Origin: an uncultured Pseudomonadota bacterium
GTDB lineage: Bacteria; Pseudomonadota; Gammaproteobacteria; Methylococcales; Methylomonadaceae
Direction: 5' to 3'
Assembly: GCA_903867225.1 (NCBI GenBank)
Contig: CAIPQN010000041.1
Location: 1 to 34,302 of the forward strand
Length of the DNA: 34,302 nt
The translations under genes and the position numbers were made by a program. Below the pieces are notes generated by a model. It was not told the origin of the DNA and did not search any database. It saw only the letters and a program-made list of their open reading frames with translations. Positions 1 to 7,638 of this stretch are shown one piece after another; the first letter of the stretch is position 1; every line of letters begins with the position of its first letter.

Positions 1-2
1 GT

Positions 3-806
3 GGCAAACAAACTCGCGCGGTAATTGAAGGTTTGCAAGCCGATGTGGTAACACTTGCATTGTCTTACGACATCGACCAAATCCACGAAAAAGCGAATTT
101 ATTACCCAAAGATTGGCAAACAAAATTACCGAATAACAGCACGCCTTACACTTCAACGATTGTGTTTTTGGTTCGTAAAGGCAATCCGAAAGCGATTAAA
201 AATTGGGACGATTTGGTTAAAGATGGCATTTCCGTTGTCACACCGAATCCAAAAACATCAGGCGGCGCACGTTACAACTATTTAGCGGCATGGCGATTTG
301 CTGAAAAGAAAACAGGTAACGAAACGGGTGCAAAAGATTTTGTGACCAAATTACTTAAAAATGTTCCCGTTTTAGATTCAGGCGCACGCGGTTCGACAAC
401 GACATTTGTTGAACGTGAAATTGGTGACGTGTTAATTACTTGGGAAAACGAGGCGCATTTAGTTTTAAAAGAATTTGGTGCAGACAAATACGAAGTAGTT
501 ACGCCGCCATTTAGTATTTTGGCTGAAACACCTGTTGCCGTTGTTGAAAAAGTCGCCAAGAAAAATGGCACAACCGATTTAGCCACCGATTATTTGAATT
601 ATCTTTACACCAAAGAAGCCCAAGATATTATTGCGAAAAATTATTATCGTCCGATTGATAAAGACGTAGCAGCGAAATATGCCAAACAATTTCCAACATT
701 AGAACTCGTAACGGTTAAAGATTTAGGTGGCTGGGCAGCTGTTCAGGCGAAACATTTCAATGACGATGGCATTTTTGATCAAATCGTTACGGCAAATAAC
801 AAATAA
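3..806 (+). CDS. sbp: Sulfate/thiosulfate-binding periplasmic protein Sbp (3' part)
   Basis: This is the C-terminal part of the substrate-binding protein of the sulfate ABC transporter; the 5' end lies outside the window. The frame is open from base 3 and reads [10 protein letters not shown] then [13 protein letters not shown], which matches the conserved sulfate-binding region of Sbp. Further hallmarks are [59 protein letters not shown] and the C-terminal NYYRP. In the family the mature protein binds sulfate in the periplasm and delivers it to the CysT/CysW permease and CysA ATPase. Those partners lie more than 12 kb downstream (13064-15826) instead of next door, so the usual sbp-cysTWA unit is split here. 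The apparent TTG start at 33 is not real, because homologous sequence continues upstream of it. A hairpin terminator follows at 851. Confidence 0.97.
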   Translation, partial: GKQTRAVIEGLQADVVTLALSYDIDQIHEKANLLPKDWQTKLPNNSTPYTSTIVFLVRKGNPKAIKNWDDLVKDGISVVTPNPKTSGGARYNYLAAWRFAEKKTGNETGAKDFVTKLLKNVPVLDSGARGSTTTFVEREIGDVLITWENEAHLVLKEFGADKYEVVTPPFSILAETPVAVVEKVAKKNGTTDLATDYLNYLYTKEAQDIIAKNYYRPIDKDVAAKYAKQFPTLELVTVKDLGGWAAVQAKHFNDDGIFDQIVTANNK

Positions 807-850
807 TTCATTTTTCATTGCCTTAATTCCTAAAAGTACCTCTCCTGTTT

Positions 851-892
851 GCTCAACAATCGTTAAAATTTAAAGGTTGTTGAGCTTTTTTT
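851..892 (+). terminator. Rho-independent terminator of sbp
   Basis: A 9-bp perfect stem, GCTCAACAA pairing with TTGTTGAGC, encloses an AT-rich loop and is followed directly by a run of seven T. It starts 44 bases after the sbp stop, so sbp transcription very likely ends here and the next gene has its own promoter. Confidence 0.9.
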
Positions 893-919
893 ATCCCATT
901 TTTCCTTATCTGATTTGAG

Positions 920-972
920 CATAGATCTATCTAAAAATACCGTTTCATTTCCTCAAAGAACTTCTTTAGCAT
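920..972 (+). promoter_or_regulatory. Sulfur-locus promoter module, copy A (PAS-GGDEF-EAL gene)
   Basis: The half-sites CATA and TATC are separated by 4 bp (920-931). After 11 bp comes a -35-like TTTCAT (943-948), then 18 bp and a -10-like TAGCAT (967-972), 32 bp before the ATG at 1004. The same elements with identical spacing occur at four other promoters in the window. A palindrome just upstream of a poor -35 box is the usual position for a LysR-type activator. I infer CysB (15829-16728) as the binder; this is untested. Confidence 0.7.
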
Positions 973-1003
973 GAGGCTATAGCAAGCAATCAAAGGAACA
1001 ATC

Positions 1004-2752
1004 ATGCTAAATACTTATGCACAACCTCACCTTTTTACGCATTTAGAAAATAAAATTTCGCGGCTGGAACATTTGCTTTCCTCCGCCCCGTTGACGATTT
1101 ACACCCGCAGTCCATTCAATCCATTTTCAATTACATTTGTATCGAACAGCGTCAAAGAGCTACTTGGATACTTCGATGATGATTTTTTGGATTCGGCTAA
1201 TTTGTGGATTGAAAATGTGCATCCCGAAGACATTGAACAGGTTCTTGCTAATTTGCATCGCGTTTTATTGGGCGAACCGATTATTCATAAATACCGTTTT
1301 AAAACTAAAAGCGGCGAATGGAAATGGATACGCGACCGCGCTAAATTGATTACAGATAAAACGACGGGCAAACCGCTTGAAATTATTGGTGGCTGGACAG
1401 ATATGTCGGAGCTGATTCATGCTGAAAACGCGCTTATTAAATCACAAGAAAAAATTCACCATCTCGCGCATTACGATTCACTGACGCATTTGCCGAATCG
1501 TGTGCTAATTACGGAACGGATTGAGCAAGCGATTCTTTTTTCAGATCGTGAAAACTGGAATTTCGCGTTGTTATTTTTAGATTTGGATGATTTCAAAGTC
1601 GTCAATGATTCTCTCGGTCATCACTACGGCGACGAATTATTGCGTCAAGTGGCAGCGCGTTTAGAAAATAGCTTGCGTGAAGTTGATACGGCGGGTCGTT
1701 TAGGCGGTGACGAATTTGTGGTGATTTTGAGCAATACCACCGCACATGGCGCAGAAAATGTCGCTCGAAAAATTATTAGCAGCTTCAAAGAACCGTTCAA
1801 CGTCGAAGGCAAAGTGTTGTCGGTTCAAACTAGCATTGGCATCAGCATTTATCCTGAAAACGGGCGCGACAGTAATATGCTCACACGCCACGCCGATATT
1901 GCGATGTATCAAGCAAAAAGTGCGGGACGCGGACAATACTGCTTTTTTAATTTCAAAATGAACACGCATCTCGAATACCGCTTGGCGATGGAACGTGATT
2001 TACGCGAAGCCATTCATGAAAAACAATTTTTACTGTATTACCAACCACAAATTGATTTGGTGACGCGAAAATTGATTGGCGTAGAAGCTTTGATTCGTTG
2101 GCAACATCCACAACGAGGCATGATTTCGCCTGTCGATTTTATTCCGATTGCTGAAGATGCGGGCTTGATTAACCCGATAGGCGAATGGGTTTTACAACAA
2201 GCCTGCGATGACATTAAAACGTGGGAAAGAGCAGGATTTTCAGGTTTCAAAGTTGCGGTAAATCTATCCTTACGTCAATTACAAGCGGGTAAACTGTTTG
2301 AGAAAGTCAGCGCGATTCTGCAACAAACTGGCGTTGATGGCAGTCGGTTGGAATTAGAATTAACCGAAAGTGTAATGATGGAAAATCATGCTGAAACATT
2401 GGATTTCATGACGCAATGTAAAGATTTAGGGATTCATTTTTCGATTGATGATTTCGGCACGGGTTATTCGTCGTTGAGTTATTTAACGAAATTGCCTTTG
2501 CTCGACATCTTAAAAATTGACCGTTCCTTTGTTCAGGAAATTTCAAAACACAGCGACGCAAATACGATAGTCAGCGCAATTGTGAATATGGCAAAAAGTC
2601 TGCGTTTGAATGTGATTGCAGAAGGTGTGGAAACGCTTGAACAACTGGATTATCTAACAGAATGTGGTTGCGATACGGTGCAAGGTTTTCATTTTAGCCG
2701 CCCTTTGAATTACGAAACGTTGACAGCGTTTTTACAAAAAGAACAAACGTAG
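1004..2752 (+). CDS. PAS-GGDEF-EAL bifunctional c-di-GMP cyclase/phosphodiesterase
   Basis: The 582-residue protein has three domains: a PAS/PAC sensor (about 24-137), a GGDEF domain (about 150-315) and an EAL domain (about 330-578). The GGDEF signature at 234-238 is intact, and REVD at 225-228 sits five residues before it, which is the position of the RxxD inhibitory site. The EAL motif (361-363, in GVEALIRW), DDFGTG (482-487) and AEGVET are also intact. By family knowledge it should be able to make and degrade c-di-GMP, with the PAS domain sensing an unknown cue. No membrane segment or signal peptide is visible, so it is probably cytosolic. Its promoter carries the module shared with cysT, epsC and the rhodanese, which suggests it is expressed with sulfur genes. 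The FadL-type gene starts 47 bp downstream and may be co-transcribed. Confidence 0.93.
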   Translation: MLNTYAQPHLFTHLENKISRLEHLLSSAPLTIYTRSPFNPFSITFVSNSVKELLGYFDDDFLDSANLWIENVHPEDIEQVLANLHRVLLGEPIIHKYRFKTKSGEWKWIRDRAKLITDKTTGKPLEIIGGWTDMSELIHAENALIKSQEKIHHLAHYDSLTHLPNRVLITERIEQAILFSDRENWNFALLFLDLDDFKVVNDSLGHHYGDELLRQVAARLENSLREVDTAGRLGGDEFVVILSNTTAHGAENVARKIISSFKEPFNVEGKVLSVQTSIGISIYPENGRDSNMLTRHADIAMYQAKSAGRGQYCFFNFKMNTHLEYRLAMERDLREAIHEKQFLLYYQPQIDLVTRKLIGVEALIRWQHPQRGMISPVDFIPIAEDAGLINPIGEWVLQQACDDIKTWERAGFSGFKVAVNLSLRQLQAGKLFEKVSAILQQTGVDGSRLELELTESVMMENHAETLDFMTQCKDLGIHFSIDDFGTGYSSLSYLTKLPLLDILKIDRSFVQEISKHSDANTIVSAIVNMAKSLRLNVIAEGVETLEQLDYLTECGCDTVQGFHFSRPLNYETLTAFLQKEQT

Positions 2753-2799
2753 AATTTGGCGGTTATAGTTCAAAATTTTAAAACAACAGAGGAAACATA

Positions 2800-4083
2800 A
2801 TGAAATCCCCCTTACTCAAAACATTTACCGTTTTTATGCTCTTATCGCCTATGGTTGCCCAAGCAACTAACGGTTATTTTGCACATGGTTACGGCGTTCG
2901 GAATAAATCAATGGGCGGCGTAGGTGCGGCATTATCACAAGATGCCATCACGGCAGCGGTCAATCCCGCAGGCATGGCATTTGTTGATAATCGGCTCGAT
3001 GTCGAATTAGAAATGTTTAGTCCGCATCGTGAATACACGGTGAGTGGCACGCCCACGTTAGCATCTGGTGCATTTCCATTAGAAAACGGGACACGCGAAA
3101 GTGGTGACGATTATTTTGTTGTGCCAACCATCGGCTGGAATCATCGTTTAGACGAATCGCAAACCGTTGGATTGACGGTTTATGGCAATGGCGGCATGAA
3201 TACGACTTACCGTAATTTTGAAAACCCACTTTGCCAAGGTGGCGGAAGCGGCACGTTTTGCGCGGGTAAAACAGGCATTGATTTAATGCAGGCATTTATT
3301 GCTCCCAGCTACGCAAAAAGTTTTTTTAATCAGAAATTTTCACTCGGCATCGCGCCGATTTTCGCGCTGCAATCGTTCAAAGCGAAAGGCTTAAATTCAT
3401 TTGGTGGCTTTTCAACCGACGCGGGAAATTTATCCAACACGGGACGCGATTATTCTTATGGTGCGGGCGTTCGTGTGGGCGCACAAGCTGAAGTTTTACC
3501 ACGGGTGAAATTAGGTTTTTCATACAAAAGTCGCATTTTTATGTCGCCCTTTAACTATTACAAAGGATTGTTTGCCGAGCAAGGCGATTTTGATATTCCA
3601 GAGAGTTTTAACGGCGGCATCGCGTGGCAAGTCAACGACGATTTAACCGCCGCGTTTGACGTAGAACACATCAATTACAGTTCCGTGGCATCTGTTGGTA
3701 ACTCATTATTGCCGAATTTACAAACTGCCAAATTGGGCAGCAATGGCGGCGCGGGATTTGGCTGGCAGGATATGACGATTTACAAATTCGGTGTGCAATG
3801 GAAGCAAAATCAAGATTGGACGTGGCGCGGTGGATTTAGCTATGGGCAGCAACCCATTCCAAGTTCTGAAACGTTGTTTAACGTTCTCGCACCAGGGGTT
3901 CAACAATGGCATCTCACAGCGGGTTTAAGTCATGAATTAACGAAACACGATGAGTTGAGTGTGGGTTTGATGTTCTCGCCTAGCGAAACCATTTCAGGTA
4001 CCAATCCATTAAGTCCATCTCAGTCAATTGCCGTAGAAATGTATCAGGTTTCAGTTCAAGCAGGCTGGTCGCATCGTTTTTAA
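2800..4083 (+). CDS. FadL/OmpP1/TodX-family outer-membrane transporter
   Basis: This 427-residue protein has a signal peptide (MKSPLLKTFTVFMLLSPMVAQA) followed by NGYFAHGYG and NPAGMAFVDNR, which are typical of the start of mature FadL-family barrels. It ends in an aromatic residue (QAGWSHRF), as expected for BAM-dependent insertion. The family imports hydrophobic substrates (long-chain fatty acids, aromatics) across the outer membrane; the substrate here cannot be read from sequence. A ribosome-binding site (agaggaaacata) precedes the ATG. It follows the PAS-GGDEF-EAL gene by 47 bp on the same strand, so co-transcription is likely. Given the sulfur context, uptake of a hydrophobic organosulfur compound is conceivable, but that is inference only. 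Confidence 0.9.
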   Translation: MKSPLLKTFTVFMLLSPMVAQATNGYFAHGYGVRNKSMGGVGAALSQDAITAAVNPAGMAFVDNRLDVELEMFSPHREYTVSGTPTLASGAFPLENGTRESGDDYFVVPTIGWNHRLDESQTVGLTVYGNGGMNTTYRNFENPLCQGGGSGTFCAGKTGIDLMQAFIAPSYAKSFFNQKFSLGIAPIFALQSFKAKGLNSFGGFSTDAGNLSNTGRDYSYGAGVRVGAQAEVLPRVKLGFSYKSRIFMSPFNYYKGLFAEQGDFDIPESFNGGIAWQVNDDLTAAFDVEHINYSSVASVGNSLLPNLQTAKLGSNGGAGFGWQDMTIYKFGVQWKQNQDWTWRGGFSYGQQPIPSSETLFNVLAPGVQQWHLTAGLSHELTKHDELSVGLMFSPSETISGTNPLSPSQSIAVEMYQVSVQAGWSHRF

Positions 4084-4098
4084 TTAGTTGAATATTTT

Positions 4099-4137
4099 AA
4101 CCGCTTCCCATTTTTTTAAAACAGGAAACGGTTCTTT
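4099..4137. terminator. Bidirectional terminator between convergent fadL-type and rhodanese genes
   Basis: AACCGCTTCC pairs with GGAAACGGTT (one mismatch) around an AT-rich loop, with T or A runs on both sides. It lies between two convergent stop codons (4083 on plus, 4153 on minus), so it probably serves both transcripts. Confidence 0.75.
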
Positions 4138-4152
4138 TGTGGCATGTGGAAA

Positions 4153-4935
4153 TTATTTTTTAACCGTGTACAACGCGGGATTGAATAATTTTGAATTCAC
4201 TAGTTTTGTTTCAATTGGTAGACCTTGAAAATAAGCCCAACCATCTTTGTCATTGACATCAAAAACACCGTCGTGATTTAAATCAAGTTGCACGAATTTA
4301 TAAGGCAAACTGGTATCGCCTGTCCCGCTAACTGTTGGAACTGCGTTGGTGTAAGCATATTTTGGTTGCCCTTCATAACCTTCCCAAATGTTTTTAACTT
4401 GCGTGTAATCGCCGTATTTTACCAGTGCATTGGCGGCTTGTACGCTACGATGCCCCGTTTTGCACAAAAGGTAAATTGGTTGATTTTTATCTTTGACAAA
4501 ACGCTTAACGTGATTAACAAATTCATCAATTGGCAATGTGCCATCTTTACCATCAGCAGCTAAAAATCCAACTTCAGCATCAACAGAAACATCGTAACCA
4601 ATGTAGCCGTTTGTCGAGTCATTTGCTTTTGTTGGACTTCCTGTAACGTGAGGAAATGGAATGCTAAGTGCGCCAATTGGATGCCCCGTAATATATTCTT
4701 CAACACGACGAACATCGATAATTACAGGTTTTTTACCATTCTCATCTTTATTTTTGCTTAGGTTAATCCATGCTCTAGCTGCACTGATTTCTGATAAATA
4801 AAGTGTTGGATTACCGTAGCGATTACCTGTTGTCGCAATGACTGATGTATTCACTACATTAGCGGCAAAAGATGGCAGTGTAGCCGCTATAAATCCCAAT
4901 CCGATAACAGATTTTGCAATTTTAAGTGTTTTCAT
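4153..4935 (-). CDS. Exported rhodanese-like sulfurtransferase with EF-hand-like loop
   Basis: The 260-residue protein has a clear signal peptide (hydrophobic stretch ending LPSFA, about residue 24), so it acts in the periplasm or outside. A single rhodanese domain spans about 45-195: VIIDVRRVEEYITGHPIGAL is the conserved first half and CKTGHRS (158-164) is the active-site loop, with Cys158 the persulfide-carrying residue. Near the C terminus, DLNHDGVFDVND (218-229) fits an EF-hand or dockerin-type calcium loop, which is not a standard part of the domain. Rhodaneses move sulfane sulfur between carriers; the substrate here is unknown. Rhodanese genes are recurrent neighbours of Family 2A encapsulins, but this one is exported and cannot contact the cytosolic shell directly. 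Its minus-strand promoter carries the sulfur module (4995-5047). Confidence 0.92.
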   Translation of the reverse strand: MKTLKIAKSVIGLGFIAATLPSFAANVVNTSVIATTGNRYGNPTLYLSEISAARAWINLSKNKDENGKKPVIIDVRRVEEYITGHPIGALSIPFPHVTGSPTKANDSTNGYIGYDVSVDAEVGFLAADGKDGTLPIDEFVNHVKRFVKDKNQPIYLLCKTGHRSVQAANALVKYGDYTQVKNIWEGYEGQPKYAYTNAVPTVSGTGDTSLPYKFVQLDLNHDGVFDVNDKDGWAYFQGLPIETKLVNSKLFNPALYTVKK

Positions 4936-4994
4936 AATCTAAAAGCCTCTTGTGAATTTAAGTATTTTCACAGTATTTCTACTGCACGAAAAAA

Positions 4995-5047
4995 AGATTA
5001 AAAGAATTTTTAGAATTTTGGAAATGGTAAAAATAGATATAAATATC
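4995..5047 (-). promoter_or_regulatory. Sulfur-locus promoter module, minus-strand copy (rhodanese)
   Basis: Read on the minus strand, GATA-N4-TATC (5047-5036) is followed by 11 bp, TTTCCA (5024-5019), 18 bp, and TAATCT (5000-4995), 60 bp before the rhodanese ATG. The spacing is identical to the four plus-strand copies, and the 11-bp spacer keeps the TACC found in copies A, B and C. The -35 and -10 are weaker than in the other copies, so I am less sure of it. Confidence 0.6.
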
Positions 5048-5099
5048 AAAGGATTAAATATCGTTTTTTTAGATAGTGCTATCTAAAAATACCGTTTCA
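5036..5099 (+). repeat. 64-bp promoter-region repeat, copy 1
   Basis: This segment matches 6107-6170 at 59 of 64 positions with no gaps, counted by eye. It begins with the palindrome GATATAAATATC and ends at the -35-like element of the module. Copy 1 lies between the divergent rhodanese and EAL-like genes; copy 2 lies upstream of epsC. Confidence 0.9.
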
Positions 5100-5124
5100 T
5101 TTTGTGGAAGAATTTCTTTAGGAT
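5072..5124 (+). promoter_or_regulatory. Sulfur-locus promoter module, copy B (degenerate EAL gene)
   Basis: GATA-GTGC-TATC (5072-5083) lies within the 14-bp perfect dyad AGATAG-TG-CTATCT. It is followed by 11 bp, TTTCAT (5095-5100), 18 bp, and TAGGAT (5119-5124), 56 bp before the ATG at 5180. The palindrome centre is 36 bp from that of the divergent rhodanese module, so both promoters could share bound regulator. Confidence 0.75.
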
Positions 5125-5179
5125 AATACCTACTACGATTTAACAAAATTACTAACACAAAGAAATTAAGGAACTCATC

Positions 5180-6016
5180 ATGGCTTTAGTCGATTTAGTT
5201 GAATACTTCAACGACCGATTTGAACGGGAGCATCAGGCGCATTACCGTCCTTTATCCTTAGAAAATAATCGGGTGACAGGCGTTTTTGGACAATTAAACA
5301 TCAGCAGTGTTTTTTCACCATTAAGACAAACTGAAAACATCAGAAATATCTCTGGACACGCAGTGAAAATTAAAGTGTGTGCGAATGAATCGCCTTATTT
5401 ACACAGCTACGAAATGGACAATTTAACGTTGAATTCAAACGAAACCGCTATTCATTTTGAATCGGTGATTAACTTTGACCGTTTAGCACGAACGGTTCAC
5501 ATGTTGAATTATTTGCCTTTAGCGCAATCTAACAAAGTGCTGTTTTTAGAAGTCGATCCACGTCACATTTTAGGCATAAAAAAAGACCACGGAGCATATT
5601 TTGAAACTGTCATTGAGCAATGCGGGTTAATCACTCAAAACACAGTGATTGTTTTAGCGATTACTAACAACTATGTGAAATATAACGATGCGTTAATTCG
5701 AGGTTTGAGCAATTATCGTCAACGTGGTTATCAAATTGCCTTGCGTTTTGATCATTTGATTTCAGACAAACACGCTGCTGAACTCATTTTTAAATTAACA
5801 CCTGACTTCGTTAGCCTGTCAGTACGACAGATTGAAACAGTAAATGGCACAAATTCGTTAACAAAATTGCATTCACTAAAACGAATTATTTCAACAAACT
5901 CTGGCAAAGGGATTTTGAGACAAATTGACGGTAAGAACTCGGAAATTTTAGCGCGTGAAAGCGGATTTGAATTTGCACAAGGTAGTTATTATGAAAACTT
6001 AATAAGTAATTCATAG
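5180..6016 (+). CDS. Degenerate EAL-domain protein (probably non-catalytic)
   Basis: The 278-residue protein follows the layout of an EAL domain but lacks its catalytic signatures. GHAVKIKV (59-66) sits where the EAL motif should be, LFLEVDPRHI (121-130) replaces the family's metal-binding Asn motif, RFDHL stands in place of DDFGTG, and VSLSVRQI in place of the IKID motif. I therefore infer that it does not hydrolyse c-di-GMP. In the family, such proteins (for example YdiV) act by binding c-di-GMP or a protein partner. No signal peptide or membrane segment is visible. It is transcribed from its own sulfur-type promoter (copy B) and ends at a terminator, so it appears monocistronic. The alternative, an unrelated TIM-barrel-like protein, is less likely because the segment order matches EAL. 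Confidence 0.7.
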   Translation: MALVDLVEYFNDRFEREHQAHYRPLSLENNRVTGVFGQLNISSVFSPLRQTENIRNISGHAVKIKVCANESPYLHSYEMDNLTLNSNETAIHFESVINFDRLARTVHMLNYLPLAQSNKVLFLEVDPRHILGIKKDHGAYFETVIEQCGLITQNTVIVLAITNNYVKYNDALIRGLSNYRQRGYQIALRFDHLISDKHAAELIFKLTPDFVSLSVRQIETVNGTNSLTKLHSLKRIISTNSGKGILRQIDGKNSEILARESGFEFAQGSYYENLISNS

Positions 6017-6045
6017 CCTGTTGTCGTTTCTTTTTTTAAACATTA

Positions 6046-6083
6046 AAACCGCATCCTATTTTAAATAGTAATGCGGTTTTTTT
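6046..6083 (+). terminator. Rho-independent terminator of the EAL-like gene
   Basis: A 10-bp perfect stem, AAAACCGCAT pairing with ATGCGGTTTT, encloses an AT-rich loop and runs into seven T. It lies 30 bp after the stop at 6016. Confidence 0.9.
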
Positions 6084-6106
6084 ATGCAACCCAAATCTCA
6101 AAAAAA

Positions 6107-6170
6107 GATATAAATATCAAATAATTAAATATCATTTTTTTAGATGGTGCTATCTAATAATACCGTTTCA
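6107..6170 (+). repeat. 64-bp promoter-region repeat, copy 2
   Basis: This is the second copy of 5036-5099, with five substitutions. It retains the upstream palindrome GATATAAATATC although no minus-strand gene starts here, which suggests the whole rhodanese/EAL intergenic control region was duplicated to drive epsC. Confidence 0.9.
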
Positions 6171-6195
6171 CACAGGGTTTTATTTTAATTAAGAT
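6143..6195 (+). promoter_or_regulatory. Sulfur-locus promoter module, copy C (epsC)
   Basis: GATG-GTGC-TATC (6143-6154) is followed by 11 bp, TTTCAC (6166-6171), 18 bp, and TAAGAT (6190-6195), 34 bp before the epsC ATG. No terminator is seen before 10382, so this promoter could drive the whole run epsC - zinc-ribbon gene - encapsulin - cysteine desulfurase. Confidence 0.72.
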
Positions 6196-6228
6196 GCTTT
6201 ACGACATAACAAAAAATGGATTAAGAAA

Positions 6229-7134
6229 ATGAACAGTAAAGCAAATTGGGGAATTGGAACTCTCGTTAAACAATTGCGTGACATTCGAGTGCAATCGCTT
6301 GAAACACGCGAAAGACTTAACAAACCACCAAAATTACCTTCTCGAAAAACACTTGCCAGTATTTTAGAAAATTTCAGCGGTGCATTGTTCCCAAATCGTT
6401 TAGGTCGTCCAGATTTACACGATGAAGGTATTGATTATTTTGTTGGCTATACCTTAGATACTGCATTACGCGATTTGCATGAGCAAATTAGTCGTGAATT
6501 ACATTTCATGGCGGAACAAAACAGCGTGCCTCAAATTACTGAATATGATGCTAAAACGATTGTTCGTAAATTTGCTGCACAATTACCGCGCATTCGTAAA
6601 TTGCTAGATACCGATATTCAAGCCGCTTATCAAGGCGACCCTGCTGCCAGAACCCCCGATGAAACGCTCGTTTGTTATCCAGGGATTTACGCCATGATTC
6701 ATCAAAGAATCGCTCATGTTTTATATCAACTTGGTGTGCCTTTAACCGCTCGAATGATTACTGAATTGGCGCATTCTGCAACGGGAATTGATATTCACCC
6801 AGGCGCAAAAATCGGAGAAAGTTTTTTTATCGACCACGGCACAGGCGTTGTGATTGGTGAAACCACCGTTATTGGCAATCGGGTTCGTTTATATCAAGCC
6901 GTAACGCTTGGTGCAAAACGCTTTGAACAAGCTGCTGATGGCAGTTTAGTTAAAGGAAATGCACGACATCCGAACGTTGAAGATGATGTCGTGATTTATG
7001 CGGGTGCAACAATTTTGGGGCGAATCACTATCGGACGAGGTTCAGTCATTGGTGGAAATGTTTGGTTAACGCATGACGTGCCGCCAGAAAGTAACATTAC
7101 GCAAGCGTTGCTACGCAGTGAATTAACTGCATAA
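6229..7134 (+). CDS. epsC: Serine O-acetyltransferase, EpsC type
   Basis: This 301-residue enzyme transfers acetyl from acetyl-CoA to L-serine, giving O-acetylserine, the acceptor for sulfide in cysteine synthesis. An alpha-helical N-terminal region (about 1-180) precedes the left-handed beta-helix of hexapeptide repeats (about 186-290). DIHPGAKIG (188-196) and FIDHGTGVVIGE (200-211) carry the conserved histidines of the family, His190 and His203. RLYQAVTLGAKRF continues the CoA-binding part. The length and long helical front half fit the EpsC group rather than short CysE. Serine acetyltransferase genes are known recurrent neighbours of Family 2A encapsulins, where the desulfurase consumes cysteine. 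O-acetylserine and its isomer N-acetylserine are also the known inducers of CysB, so this enzyme may feed the regulator at 15829. Confidence 0.95.
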   Translation: MNSKANWGIGTLVKQLRDIRVQSLETRERLNKPPKLPSRKTLASILENFSGALFPNRLGRPDLHDEGIDYFVGYTLDTALRDLHEQISRELHFMAEQNSVPQITEYDAKTIVRKFAAQLPRIRKLLDTDIQAAYQGDPAARTPDETLVCYPGIYAMIHQRIAHVLYQLGVPLTARMITELAHSATGIDIHPGAKIGESFFIDHGTGVVIGETTVIGNRVRLYQAVTLGAKRFEQAADGSLVKGNARHPNVEDDVVIYAGATILGRITIGRGSVIGGNVWLTHDVPPESNITQALLRSELTA

Positions 7135-7164
7135 ACATAACGAATTGATTTAATTGGAAATTCA

Positions 7165-7596
7165 ATGGTCACTAAACATAGGTTGCAATCCGAAGTCATT
7201 CGTTGTCCAAAATGTCAATCTTCAGCGTTCACAAAAGATGGAATTATTAAAGAAAAACAACGATTTAAATGTAAAGAATGCGAGCATCGCTACACCGTAT
7301 TTCAACGAGGATTAAGTAAACAAATTAGAAGACAAGCTCTGCAATTGTATTTGGCAGGGTTGGGGTTTCGTTCAATTGGAAGACTACTTAAATGTAGTCA
7401 TGTCACAGTCGCACAATGGATTAACGAACATGGTGACACCATCAAATCTATCCGTGCTTCATCTGAAATAAACGTTATCAAAACAAATGATTTACACGCT
7501 TACATTGAAAATAACCATAAAGTTGTATTGGTGTTTGACATACAAAATGACAGTGCATCGCTGTGCATCCCTATTACCCCTAAAGAACAAAGATAA
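7165..7596 (+). CDS. Zinc-ribbon + HTH protein, IS1-type transposase stub
   Basis: The 143-residue protein has an N-terminal zinc ribbon with CPKC (14-17) and CKEC (36-39), then a helix-turn-helix (about 53-90, RSIGRLLKCSHVTVAQWINEHG) as in InsA-like proteins of IS1-type elements. The C-terminal part (about 100-135, NDLHAYIENNHKVVLVFDI) resembles the opening strand of the DDE domain, where related transposases have an acidic DELHTYI-like motif. Here that motif reads KTNDLHAYI, and the protein ends before the rest of the catalytic core. No flanking inverted repeats or target duplication were seen. It sits between epsC (31 bp) and the encapsulin gene (154 bp) on the same strand. It may be a broken transposase or a domesticated DNA-binding regulator; I cannot decide between them. 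Confidence 0.75.
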   Translation: MVTKHRLQSEVIRCPKCQSSAFTKDGIIKEKQRFKCKECEHRYTVFQRGLSKQIRRQALQLYLAGLGFRSIGRLLKCSHVTVAQWINEHGDTIKSIRASSEINVIKTNDLHAYIENNHKVVLVFDIQNDSASLCIPITPKEQR

Positions 7597-7638
7597 TGTT
7601 CACTTTTTTAAACCTATATAAATTTACCACCAGTAGTT

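Noticed and set aside
33-806. TTG at 33 as the start of the first gene
   Set aside because: Conserved Sbp sequence continues in frame to base 3, so the gene simply enters from outside the window.
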